NCBI GenBank assembly: GCA_027922465.2 | Contig: BQMF02000631.1 | Location: 124,001 to 188,000 of the forward strand | Direction of reading: 5' to 3' | DNA length: 64,000 nucleotides | Origin: Turritopsis dohrnii | Lineage: Eukaryota; Cnidaria; Hydrozoa; Anthoathecata; Oceaniidae | Shown here: positions 1 through 9,573 of the stretch, piece by piece | Layout of the letters: every line of letters starts with the position of its first letter | Numbering within the stretch: position 1 is the first letter of the stretch | The notes under the pieces: model-generated | Seen by the model: only the letters and a program-made list of their open reading frames with translations | The model's database searches: none | Told to the model about the DNA's origin: nothing | Position numbers and translations under genes: made by a program

Positions 1-504
1 TATCCTGATGATCAACCGAAACTGTTGTTTACCGATACGGATTCACTCGCTTATCGTATTCAAACCAATGATTTATATGCTGATATGTTGAAAGACCAAG
101 ACCTGTTCGATTTTAGTGGCTATTCACGAGATCATAAGTGTTACTCGGCGAAAAACAAAAAGGTGATTGGGAAGATGAAAGACGAGTTGAATGGTTGTTT
201 AATGCGTGAATTTATTGGTTTACGTGCAAAGATGTATTCACTAGAATTTGATAAAAAAACTATGACGAAAGCAAAAGGTGTGAAGAAATACGTCATCAAG
301 AAGTATATATCACATCAAGATTATTACGATTGTTTGTTTGGAAATGTGAAGTACATGCATAAGATGAATGGTATTCGATCACAAAAACATTTAATTTTCA
401 CCATTTGTCAAAACAAAACAACTTTGTCGGCATATGATGATAAACGATATTTATTAAAGGATGGAATTAGTTCAATTCCGTATGGACATTATAAAACAGG
501 ATGA
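1..504 (+). CDS. Type-B DNA polymerase, C-terminal part, Polinton/Maverick type (5' end outside window)
   Basis: The frame is open from base 1 and ends with TGA at 502-504, so only the last 167 residues are present. Near the start is FTDTDSL, the family-B polymerase motif C, whose two aspartates bind the catalytic metal ions. Then come a GKMKDELNG block, FIGLRAKMYS and a Lys-rich AKGVKKYVIKK segment. In protein-primed polymerases of Polinton/Maverick transposons and related linear elements these follow motif C in this order, and the ending with DDKRYLL and DGI..IPYGH is also typical. The enzyme would replicate the transposon in the nucleus. No stop or frameshift is visible in the part shown. 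A viral or plasmid relative cannot be excluded from this fragment. The next gene converges on it, 68 bp away. Confidence 0.8.
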   Translation, partial: YPDDQPKLLFTDTDSLAYRIQTNDLYADMLKDQDLFDFSGYSRDHKCYSAKNKKVIGKMKDELNGCLMREFIGLRAKMYSLEFDKKTMTKAKGVKKYVIKKYISHQDYYDCLFGNVKYMHKMNGIRSQKHLIFTICQNKTTLSAYDDKRYLLKDGISSIPYGHYKTG

Positions 505-572
505 AAGACAAAATCAATTAGCTACTTTGTATAGTTTATTTTCTTACTAATTATCCATACATATAATAACAA

Positions 573-1193
573 TTAAAAAAAGTTGTCATTTACAAGATCG
601 TGTTTTCTTTTCTGAACATGTTTAAGCAAGTCTGAAGTATGAAATTGAAATCGAGTGTTCAAATATTTCAACAGATTGATTCCGTCATTAATAAACAAAT
701 AGATGCCAGTAATGAATTTTCCATTGACATCATGATTGGTTAAGATTAATTGAGGAAAGTCTGCTTTCATTGTGAGTTGAATTCCAATGTATGTTCCATC
801 CTCCATTTTAAGCTGAATCGAATCACTTCCATTATCGTTAGTTGATACGACACAATTGCTTGCTATATCTTCCATTAACGTATACATATTCTTGACTTGT
901 TGTAGATCCTCGAATTTTACGTAACGAATTGGATTTTTTAATTCTTTCAAATTTTTACTCATTATCTTTAAAATTGCCGCAAACAAAAGATGAACATGTG
1001 AAACACCTTTCAATCCAAAAACTTTGTGATATTCTTTCATAGCAGGATAGAGACAACGTATAATGATTGTATCGTCAGGATCTTCATCTCGAGCGTAAAC
1101 GATTTTTTCACTAGAAATACTTTTGAAATGCCATTTAGTGGACTCATAATGTTGCTTAACAGCAGCGACAGTATCAGCTTGTCCAACTTCCAT
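573..1193 (-). CDS. Hypothetical protein next to the Polinton polymerase
   Basis: A 206-residue ORF reads convergently toward the polymerase. The frame is open upstream to 1262, but the first good ATG is at 1193. It has A at -3 and G at +4, giving a protein that begins MEVGQADTVAAVKQHYE. I do not recognise the family. It is mixed alpha/beta in composition, with no signal peptide or membrane segment and a Lys/His-rich C-terminus. An uninterrupted frame of this length beside a Polinton polymerase suggests one of the poorly characterised Polinton ORFs, but that is inference from position only. Confidence 0.45.
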   Translation of the reverse strand: MEVGQADTVAAVKQHYESTKWHFKSISSEKIVYARDEDPDDTIIIRCLYPAMKEYHKVFGLKGVSHVHLLFAAILKIMSKNLKELKNPIRYVKFEDLQQVKNMYTLMEDIASNCVVSTNDNGSDSIQLKMEDGTYIGIQLTMKADFPQLILTNHDVNGKFITGIYLFINDGINLLKYLNTRFQFHTSDLLKHVQKRKHDLVNDNFF

Positions 1194-1604
1194 CTTGAAT
1201 GTTGTAAGATTTGCGAGAATAAACTTTGAAAACGAGCTTATGCTATTTATTAGTGAAAGCAATTAAAATAATTAGATTTAATTGGTTCTTATTCTCAACG
1301 CTGATTGGTTCTTGAGGTTGTGACGTCAGAGGTGATGTAGAACCGGCCTTTTATATCTACTTGTAACCTAGTATATTCTCTAGTGTATATTTTATATAGC
1401 TTTTTGTGTTTTTGTTTTCTCTTATGGCCTATAGAAAGAAGAGGCTGTAAATGTGTTTTTTTCTAAATGTATTTTCACCGACCTCATTTACGTACTTTTT
1501 TGTTTTGTTATTTTTCGGATGCTTAATACTGCTATCACCTTTTAATTTGTAAATGACTCTATAATTATATTTTATTGTCTCTAGCTAATTCCTTTCATTA
1601 TATG
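1194..1604. other. Noncoding stretch beyond the Polinton-like ORFs
   Basis: AT-rich with no convincing ORF. If the two ORFs before it belong to a Polinton, its terminal repeat would be expected here, but I see no partner repeat inside the window. Confidence 0.3.
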
Positions 1605-1805
1605 CAGTGCGTTTCATAGTATTGGAAACGGAAAATTTAAAGCTGTTTTATTAAATGAATATACCGAATTTCAAAATAATTTTTACATCGATGGGAAGCC
1701 ATTTTCAAGTTCTTTCGGCTGGTATAGTTTTGTGAAAAACGGAAAAGTTGTTTTTGAAAAAATAAGGAAAATGTCTTGGAAAAATGTAATTAAATTTTTA
1801 ATGGC
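1605..1805 (+). repeat. Half of a mariner-type MITE (left arm plus core)
   Basis: Starts CAGTGCGTTTCATA, resembling Tc1/mariner ends. An arm of about 93 bp is followed by a 108-bp core bounded by GCCATT and AATGGC. The arm recurs inverted at 8244-8336 and the core recurs at 8136-8243. This copy lacks the right arm. Confidence 0.6.
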
Positions 1806-1817
1806 CGATTAAGCTTG

Positions 1818-1891
1818 GTTCTCACTATGAACTAACGATCAGCTAACCATAAAGCGCATGAACGGCTCTTTCCTTGGCTCATAGTGAGAAC
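1818..1891. repeat. Short inverted repeat, 13-bp perfect arms
   Basis: GTTCTCACTATGA at 1818-1830 is the exact reverse complement of 1879-1891, enclosing 48 bp. Probably a small foldback element or a MITE remnant. Confidence 0.55.
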
Positions 1892-2789
1892 GTTCTTAGC
1901 TCTTTCTTAAACGACCATTAGCTACACGTTGGCTCATCGTTAGCCGAAAAACAAATATGAAACATTTTTTTTCCATTCGGAGTATTTTTTTTGCGCAGAA
2001 GCAAATCTGTCTTGTACTCGCGGATTTATTTTGTGCTCTAGAACTACAAAAAAAACTTTTTTTTCTGGCCGTGCGGATCAATTTTGCACCAGCCAATCAA
2101 AATCAGTAAAAATCAAAACAAACAAGGAGGAGGAGTACACCAGCATGGGGAGAGACTCAAAAATCTATCTTCAAGATGGCGACGTTTGAAGAACGATACA
2201 TTTTATCAAAAAGAAAGGCTGGTGATTTAAACTATTATGGAAGCCAAATATGGGAATCGTTGCCTGCAAGTTCTACTGGAAGTTTTGGATCTCCACCACC
2301 ACCATCACCTGCAACTTCACAACAACAACAGTGACAGCACATGGTCATGCAACAACATACAAAAATTCATCATCTTCTTCACTTCAAGCATATTATCCTG
2401 AAGATGGTGTATCTGAATATGATCATTTTGACACAGAGAGATTTAATCTCCAGGAGAATGCAATGATTTCAAAAACAAAAGACAATGTAATTTATGTCGT
2501 AATGTTCAAAGCCATCCAACCGTCAATCTTGATCATGTCCAGGCAGCTGCAGAGCAAGAAGGTAGTAGAGCAATAGTACAAGCAAATGTAACAGCAGCTT
2601 TTGAAACACCTAACAGTCATAAAGTTGATCATGAAACATTCATTGAACTTATTAGAGAATATAGATGTTTGTGGAATCCAAATGTCAAAGCTTACAAGGA
2701 TAACACGAAAAGGAATGCCTCAAATCAAACTATCACTTGCTGATTATTTTGCGGGTAGGACTTGTTGTTACCTCATTATTTTTATTATA

Positions 2790-3633
2790 CTAGCCGCCAA
2801 GGCGGCGTCGCTCGCCGCCCATATCCACCTGCTCTGTATCACTCTATCAACAAACGTCAAATTTCCTTATAAACGGCTCGTACAACTTGTGCCCAACCAG
2901 AAGCAGATTCGAAGTCACAACCTGTGGTAAAACCAACTTTTTATCAGTGTAACAATACACTCAAAGCGTAGAGAGAGAAAACTTCAACTTTTTATTAGCT
3001 TTTGTTTTAAAAAAGTTACGCGCTCTAACATGGGTGCTATCAAACGTAAGGGGGGAAATGGTTTCTCTTCTTAAAAAGATCACACGGGAGGAGAGAAAAA
3101 AAGGCACGTGCTAAATGAATAAAGTGAATTAAAAAAACGTTCGATCTGAAGCGCATAACAATTAAAAAAAAAAGAAATTAAATTATTAAAAGAAAAGCAA
3201 AAAAATATTTTGTTTCATGATACTCTTATTTTACCTATCGGTTTTTAAACATTTTGATTGCTCAAAAAAAAAGTTCACCCGTCTCAGACAGTCAGGCAAG
3301 AGTTAGTGGCAAACCGAACATATGCTGCCACGTTCTGCCACTGCTGCTTTTTGTCCAAAATGTTTAATCAGTTAGTTTCTTTGTATTTAGTTGATGTACT
3401 GTTTTCAAAGCCAAGTCAACGTGGAATATAAAACTAACAATACTGATAAAAACAAAACGTTATTCCTATTAGTTCATCAGCCAAAAAAAGTCACGTTCGA
3501 TTAGGGTTGCAATGTATTTGCTTCGAACTCACGTCGCACACAAAAAAAGAAATAATTACGCTCACAACTTAATCTACCATTTTGCGTGACTTACAAAGAA
3601 ACAAACAGACGGAGAATCGGCTATTAATATATA
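2790..3633 (-). mobile_element. Non-autonomous Helitron, copy 1 of a head-to-tail triplet
   Basis: Read on the minus strand it begins TCTATATATTAATAGCCG and ends with the hairpin GCCGCC-TT-GGCGGC running into CTAG. The 3' flank is T. 5'-TC, a 3' GC hairpin, CTRR and insertion between A and T are the accepted Helitron signature. It has no Rep/helicase coding sequence. 844 bp. Confidence 0.8.
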
Positions 3634-4508
3634 GACTAGCCGCCAAGGCGGCGTCGCTCGCCGCCCATGTGCACCTGCTCTGTGTCACTGTATCAATAAA
3701 CGTCAAATTTCCTTATAAACGGCTCGTACAACTTGTGCTCAACCAGAAGCAGGTTCGAAGTCACAACCTCTGGTAAAACCAATCTTTTATCAGTGTAACA
3801 ATACACTCAAAACGTAGAGAGAGAAAACTTCAATTTTTATTAGCTTTTGTTTTAAAAAAGTTACGCGCTCTAACATGGGTGCTATCAAACAGGGGGAAAA
3901 TGGTTTCCCTTCTTAAAAAGTTCACACGGAGGAGAGAAAAAAGGCACGTGCTAAATGAATAAATAGAATAAAAAAACGTTCGATCAGAACGCTTAACAAT
4001 TAAAAGAAGAAATTAATTTATTAAAAGAAAAGCAAAAAAAAAAAAAAAAACATTTTGTTTTTATATGATATTCTTTTTTTACCTATCGGTTTTTAAACAT
4101 TTTGATTGCTCAAAAAAAAAGTTCACCCGTCTCAGACAGTCAGGCAAGAGTTAGTGGCAAACCGAACATATGCTGCCACGTTCTGCCACTGCTGCTTTTC
4201 GTCCAAAATGTTTAATCAGTTAGTTTCTTTGTATTTAGTTGATGTACTGTTTTCAAAGCCAAGTCAACGTGGAATATAAAACTAACAATAATGATAAAAA
4301 CAAAACGTTATTCCTATATAGTTCATCAGCCAAAAAAAGGCACGTTCGATTGGGGTTGCAATGTATTTGCTTCGAACTCACGTCGCACACAAAAAAAGAA
4401 ATAATTTTGCTCACAACTTAAGCTACCATTTTGCGTGACTTACAAACAAACAAACAAACAAACAAACAAACAAACAAACAAACAGAGAATCGGCTATTAA
4501 TATATAGA
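3634..4508 (-). mobile_element. Non-autonomous Helitron, copy 2 of the triplet
   Basis: 875 bp, abutting its neighbours with no spacer: CTAG of one unit is followed directly by TC of the next on the minus strand. It differs from copy 1 by an expanded (AAAC)n tract near 4443-4482 and by homopolymer changes. Confidence 0.8.
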
Positions 4509-5381
4509 CTAGCCGCCAAGGCGGCGTCGCTCGCCGCCCATGTCCACCTGCTCTGTATAACTGTATCAATAAACGTCAAATTTCCTTATAAACGGCTCGT
4601 ATAACTTGTGCTCAACCAGAAGCAGATTCGAAGTCACAACCTCTGGTAAAACCAATCTTTTATCAGTGTAACAATACACTCAAAACGTAGAGAGAGAAAA
4701 CTTCAACTTTTTATTAACTTTTGTTTTAAAAAAGTTACGCGCTCTAACATGGGTGCTATCAAACGTAAGGGGGAAATGGTTTCTCTTCTTAAAATGTTCA
4801 CACGGAGGAGAGAAAAAAGGCACGTGCTAAATGAATAAAAAGAATAAAAAAACGTTCGATCAGAACGCTTAACAATTAAAAGAAGAAATTAATTTATTAA
4901 AAGAAAAACAAAAAAAAAAAAAAACATTTTGTTTTGATATGATACTCTTATTTTACCTATCGGTTTTTAAACATTTTGATTGCTCAAAAAAAAAGTTCAC
5001 CCGTCTCAGACAGTCAGGCAAGAGTTAGTGGCAAACCGAACATATGCTGCCACGTTCTGCCACTGCTGCTTTTTGTCCAAAATATTTAATCAGTTAGTTT
5101 CTTTGTATTTAGTTGATGTACTGTTTTCAAAGCCAAGTCAACGTGGAATATAAAACTAACAATACTGATAAAAACAAAACGTTATTCCTATTAGTTCATC
5201 AGCCAAAAAAAGTCACGTTCGATTAGGGTTGCAATGTATTTGCTTCGAACTCACGTCGCACACAAAAAAAGAAATAATTTCGCTCACAACTTAATCTACC
5301 ATTTTGCGTGACTTACAAACAAACAAACGAATAAACAAACAAACAAACAAACAGACGGAGAATCGACTATTAATATATAGA
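4509..5381 (-). mobile_element. Non-autonomous Helitron, copy 3 of the triplet
   Basis: 873 bp. On the minus strand it is the first unit, starting TCTATATATTAATAGTCG right after an A, so the whole triplet is flanked A...T as expected for a single Helitron insertion. Confidence 0.8.
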
Positions 5382-6367
5382 TTGCTCAGGATCAATGTGT
5401 TATTGAGGAAAGCAAAGATATGATCAGTTCTATTTTACTTTTTTTTATTCATTTCCTTTGTTGTTGCAAATTTAATAATATTAATTTATTTACTTGGTGA
5501 CTGATTAAGTGAAAATCTTTATCTATTGTCTAATCACTTGTCATTTTTAATTTCAAGTAAATACATTTTTAAATAGTTAAATGATATATGTTTTCAATTT
5601 TAGTCGAATATCTCAAGAAAGAATGGAAGCTCATATGTGATAACTATCGGAGATTCCTATCCAAACGTGATGCTGTTACACGTTCTGGAGCCGGAAACAG
5701 CAAACTCCCTCAATGTAGATTTTTTCAGCAGCGAGAATTTTTACGAGATACATTTTTAAACAAGGAAACCGAATCTAACATTACATTTTCTCTTGAAAGT
5801 GTTGTCACAGATTCTGTTGACAATTCTCAATGTCACTCACCTCCTGCGAACAAAACCATGAAAGTGCAACATGAAACATAGTCCAAAAAACGCAAGACCA
5901 AGAATGGTAACAATGATTTTGATGCCGCTATACTCTCAAGTATTAGTGAAATGGACAAATCAATGAAGGAGCTTGTTAATGGGCCTGATGGAGCGTCGCC
6001 ACAAGAAAGTTAAACAGCTCATTTTTGTAAAAGTCTGGTGGCCAGACTAGATAGATTTCCACTGCAAAAAAAATACAAAGCAAGAATGGAAATTGAACAG
6101 TTGCTTTTCAGAATAGAATTTGAAGATTGAGGAACTAACAATACTTTCTCTAACTTCTTGTGTTATGTGAAGGCAAAGATCTGCAAGTTTGCTGTTCTTA
6201 ATTTTGTATTTTTAGCCAAACTTTCTATAAATAATCCATAAATAATAAAGAGTGTTAGTCTATTTTATCTAATATTCTTCATCGAATACATTTGATGTTG
6301 CAGAAATCAAATCATCTTGCCATGAAACCGAACCATGTTTTGAATTGAAATAAGTTTTAAATGCTTC

Positions 6368-7219
6368 TCAAACAGTCTTAGCATCTTGTGTGTGATTATG
6401 TGATCTTTGTGATCGAATAGGTATCATTCCACTATAGTCAGATGTTTCAGCTCGCCACTGACCGGGAATCTGTTTTGTACCTTGTTCTTGATGGACAAGT
6501 TCCGGGGGGCAATAATTGAAGTTTGATCTGTTGGATGACACATTCATGAGGAAGTTATGAAGGGCAATGGCAGCTTTTGTGAATGATATCACATTTGTGA
6601 CTTTAGCAATGATAGGTCTTCGAAAAATTCTGAATCTGCTTGCAAAGATTCCGAAAGAATTTTCAATGACCCCCCTCGCTCGATAAATACGATAATTATA
6701 GATAGTGGCAGATTTGTCCAAAGCATTCCGTGGATAAGGCGTCATCATATCCGTTTTCAATGCTTTATCCCCGACAAACACATAAGGAAATATATCAGCG
6801 TCGTTGTATCTATCAATTGGTTCAGCATTTGGAAAGTCCAAAGACTTCTTCTCAATCGCGCTCCCCAAATTGCTTGCATAATATACACCCGAGTCGCTTT
6901 GACGACCTGTGTCACCGACATCAACCAATGTGAATTTATATTTTGCATCGCGGATGGCAAGTAAAACTATACTGAAAGTTTTCTTATAGTTAAAATAAGT
7001 TGACCCACTTCTTGCTGGAGCTTGTATTATCACATGCTTGCCATCAATTGCTCCTAAACAGTGTGGGAAATTCCAATTGGTGTTAAATTCATTTGCAATA
7101 TTAAGCCATTGGTCTCTCTCGCTGGGTAGCCTTACCCAAGATAACATTTTCTGCGTCGAAGAAGAATAAAAATTACAAGTTGATGCCTTGCAAGCACGTA
7201 TCTTTTTAGCAGCCTTCAT
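6368..7219 (-). CDS. PIF/Harbinger DDE transposase (DDE_Tnp_4 type), N-terminus short
   Basis: Nuclease of a Harbinger DNA transposon, cutting and joining element ends in the nucleus. The 283-residue ORF contains the family blocks in order: WNFPHCLGAIDGKHV (first catalytic Asp, residue 59), DVGDTGRQSDSGVY (second Asp, residue 109), FVGDKAL, PYPRN, and YRARGVIENSFGIFASRFRIFRR (catalytic Glu, residue 186). So the DDE triad is complete and the frame is open. Full-length relatives are usually longer, with an N-terminal helix-turn-helix region of about 100 residues; here the ORF starts just before the WLNIANEF segment. Either an upstream exon exists or the 5' end is lost. The partner gene next to it is broken, so the element probably cannot move on its own. 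Confidence 0.85.
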   Translation of the reverse strand: MKAAKKIRACKASTCNFYSSSTQKMLSWVRLPSERDQWLNIANEFNTNWNFPHCLGAIDGKHVIIQAPARSGSTYFNYKKTFSIVLLAIRDAKYKFTLVDVGDTGRQSDSGVYYASNLGSAIEKKSLDFPNAEPIDRYNDADIFPYVFVGDKALKTDMMTPYPRNALDKSATIYNYRIYRARGVIENSFGIFASRFRIFRRPIIAKVTNVISFTKAAIALHNFLMNVSSNRSNFNYCPPELVHQEQGTKQIPGQWRAETSDYSGMIPIRSQRSHNHTQDAKTV

Positions 7220-7353
7220 GTTTCTTCGTTTTTAGAACCGATACTGAGCTCATATATTCTATACAAGAAAGAATGGAAATTAAAATTAAAAACCGCGAGC
7301 ATTTTTCCGCGTGGATTTTTCCGCCCTCGAGCAAAAATACTCTGAATGGAAAA

Positions 7354-8135
7354 CTAAGCAAAACATCAAAGAGAACCGACCAAAATCATACGCAAATGGA
7401 TGGATTTTCTGAATAAAAGCACATTTTCAAGAAAAAAAGGAGTAAAAAAAGACATACAACCTTCTGAAAAAAAGATTAAAACAAGAAGAAAACATGGCCG
7501 ATCTAATAAAATTAACTTTGGAACTTGAGGAAACTTTGGCAGAGAAGGTCTTCACCTTTGTAGCTTGACTTTTAAGAATTGAATGAACCAAATTGTTGAG
7601 TTTTTCTTCAATATCTTTTCGAAGAACAAATATTTTGGCAAACATTTTATATTAACGGATACAGCATGAAAAGCTCTTTCTTGTGATATAAAATTCACAA
7701 TATTTTATCAGACATGTAATGAGATATACGCCTTGAAAGTTGGTGGATAAGACATTTTGATACACACTGTATTTCACACAATTCCTTTAACCATTAATTT
7801 CTTGTTAATTGTCATTTTTTTTTTAGAATTTTTGTTGAACCATATAAATTTCATTGTCAGTAGAAGCAATGTGCACTTGATAAAGACACATAGTTAGTCG
7901 AAATATCATGATTTATAAAATCTGTGTTTTCTATGTTTTGTAAAAAGGTATAAGTTGTTAAAATCTCAGACCGAAATTCTCTGGGACACACTGCATAAGA
8001 GGAATAGGCTTTCGTTGAAATGTGAGTAATACATTAAATGTAACACTTATTTCAAAGGTTTTTTAAAGGACACAATGTAGCAATTATAGAAAAAATAATC
8101 TTTGTTCAATTTTTCATAAGTTCAATTTCCCTGAA
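7354..8135. other. Noncoding DNA with mariner-type end fragments
   Basis: No supported gene. Two stretches end like Tc1/mariner terminal repeats read on the minus strand (CAGTGTGTATCAAAATG at about 7753-7769, CAGTGTGTCCCAGAGAATT at about 7975-7993), suggesting decayed MITE ends. The short ORFs here have no family features. Confidence 0.35.
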
Positions 8136-8336
8136 GCCATTTTCAATTTCTTTGGGCTAGTACATTTTTGTGAAAAATGAAAAAGTGTTTTTTTAAAAAA
8201 TAAGGAAAATGTCTTGGAAAAATGTAATTAAATTTTTAATGGCTTTCCATCGATGTAAAAATTATTTTGACATGCGGTATATTCATTTGAAAAAACAGCT
8301 TTAAAATTTCCGTTTCCAACATTATGAAACACACTG
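8136..8336 (-). repeat. Half of a mariner-type MITE (core plus right arm)
   Basis: Core 8136-8243 matches 1698-1805 in the same orientation; arm 8244-8336 is the inverted counterpart of the arm at 1605. Together they imply a parent MITE of arm, 108-bp core, inverted arm. The left arm is missing here. Confidence 0.6.
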
Positions 8337-9573
8337 AACTTAACTAAAATTTATGAACCCCCGTTTTAAAACATACTATGGTCGTATATGGTGAACAGAC
8401 TGTAGATTTGAAATGATATCTAATTAAAAACATTTAAACAATGCTTGTCAAAAAGCAAAAGTCACAAATCATGCTTAACAAACCAAAATGCGTGGAGTCC
8501 ATACATTCTATGCTGATTCACCATTCGCTAATACAAGCATGTTTTAGTAGACAAACGTGGAAAGACGTTTTAGAAAATCTCCATTGGAAGTGTTCCTTGA
8601 AATTTCCTGTGAGCCAACTCATTAACTGATCTTTCAAGTACAGATTTGATTCTCTCTAATGGGAAATTATAAATAAACCTACTTAAGTTATAAGCGTAGA
8701 TGAATTTAGTTTACAGACGTTTAAGTAAGATGCAAGATGCAAGATCTTAAGTAAGATGATTTTTCTCATATTGACAGATTCATACGCCCAATTGATGTGT
8801 GGTTATATGAGTAGAAGCTGAGATACCTGTAAAAATAACAGCATGTTTTCCACGCAATCTCGAAGAGAATCGATATGAAATTCCCTTTAAACTTCAATTT
8901 TGACATTCTTCTTGGGTATTATTATAAAGTAAATGGTTTCCAAAATGTAATTAATTTCCCAATTAATTTTTTCACTTCGTTGCAGCTTCTCAAATGATAT
9001 TGAATAATTTGATAGTTTCAAAAAGTTATGTTTACAGTTAGTAAGGACTGGTGTTTTTTTTATTGTTTTGTTGAAATCAAAGCAAGGCGTTTAATGATTG
9101 TGATGGCAAAGTTTTTGAAATTCCCCATTGCTTTCATTTGAAGGTACCGTAACTTACTCTACGGCGGTACACACTATAATAATGAGTTGTTATGCACGTG
9201 CACAATATGTGTGTTCTCCATCATCATTTCTTCATAATTTTGTGAAAAGGTATTTGAAGTTCCCTTTTATTTCTGATGAAATGTCATAGTGAGTTTTTAG
9301 CCTTAGACGTTCTATGAACAATATCATTGGTTAAACATATTGATAGCAAAAGAAACTAAATGATATTGACTTCTGAAGTTTCTGGAAAGAGTGATAAAAA
9401 CGTGAAGTTTTAAATATTTTAACAGAATCCTCAATACCGTTAACCACCACGGAGGAGTGGTTCCAACAGGAAAAAAAATTGCCAATAATTGTTAAAACAG
9501 TTGAAAAAGAAAGGAAATAAAATAGGTTTCTAATTCATAACCTAAACAGAGTGCAGACGAACAAGACACAAAT
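8337..9573. promoter_or_regulatory. Upstream region of the transglutaminase gene, nothing specific recognised
   Basis: About 1.2 kb of AT-rich sequence precedes the proposed start codon at 9574. It should contain the promoter and 5' UTR, but I see no motif good enough to name. A near-duplicated GTAAGATGCAAGATGCAAG stretch lies near 8725-8745. Confidence 0.25.

Larger units (their letters stand above)
2176..6130 (+). pseudogene. Broken MADF-domain partner gene of the Harbinger element, interrupted by an intron carrying Helitrons
   Basis: An ATG at 2176 starts MATFEERYILSKRK, followed by a Pro/Gln-rich stretch. The frame then shifts near 2335 and again near 2470. The third frame holds the first half of a MADF domain (FIELIREYRCLWNP, about 2638-2680). 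After the Helitron array an acceptor near 5609 opens an exon with the second half of the domain (KKEWKLICDNYRR, then SKLPQCRFFQQREFL) up to a TAG at 5879. The same frame continues past that TAG through Lys-rich sequence, past a TAA near 6012, to a final TGA at 6128-6130; its tail (HFCKSLVARLDRFP, then KARMEIEQLLFRIEF) resembles the C-terminus of MADF/BESS proteins. In the family this protein helps the transposase find and enter the nucleus. Two shifts and two stops make it a pseudogene; the exact splice donor is unclear. Confidence 0.7.
1967..7353. mobile_element. PIF/Harbinger-type DNA transposon, two genes, with a nested Helitron array
   Basis: The region has the two-gene layout of PIF/Harbinger elements: a MADF/Myb-like DNA-binding partner on the plus strand and a DDE transposase on the minus strand, converging. 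An imperfect inverted repeat of about 18 bp (TTCCATTCGGAGTATTTTT near 1970 and its complement near 7333-7350) brackets both genes and may mark the ends. I could not confirm a 3-bp target duplication, so the limits are approximate. About 2.6 kb of the element is a later Helitron insertion. Confidence 0.55.

Noticed and set aside
2601..4421. Repeated 60-110 codon ORFs in the Helitron triplet (LAAKAASLAAH...)
   Set aside because: They come from the GC-rich 3' hairpin region of each non-autonomous Helitron read on the wrong strand; no Rep or helicase motifs.
1605..8336. Possible invertible segment: the 108-bp GCCATT...AATGGC core is flipped relative to the flanking arm between the two copies
   Set aside because: A palindromic MITE (arm, core, inverted arm) from which one copy lost the right arm and the other the left arm explains it without site-specific inversion.
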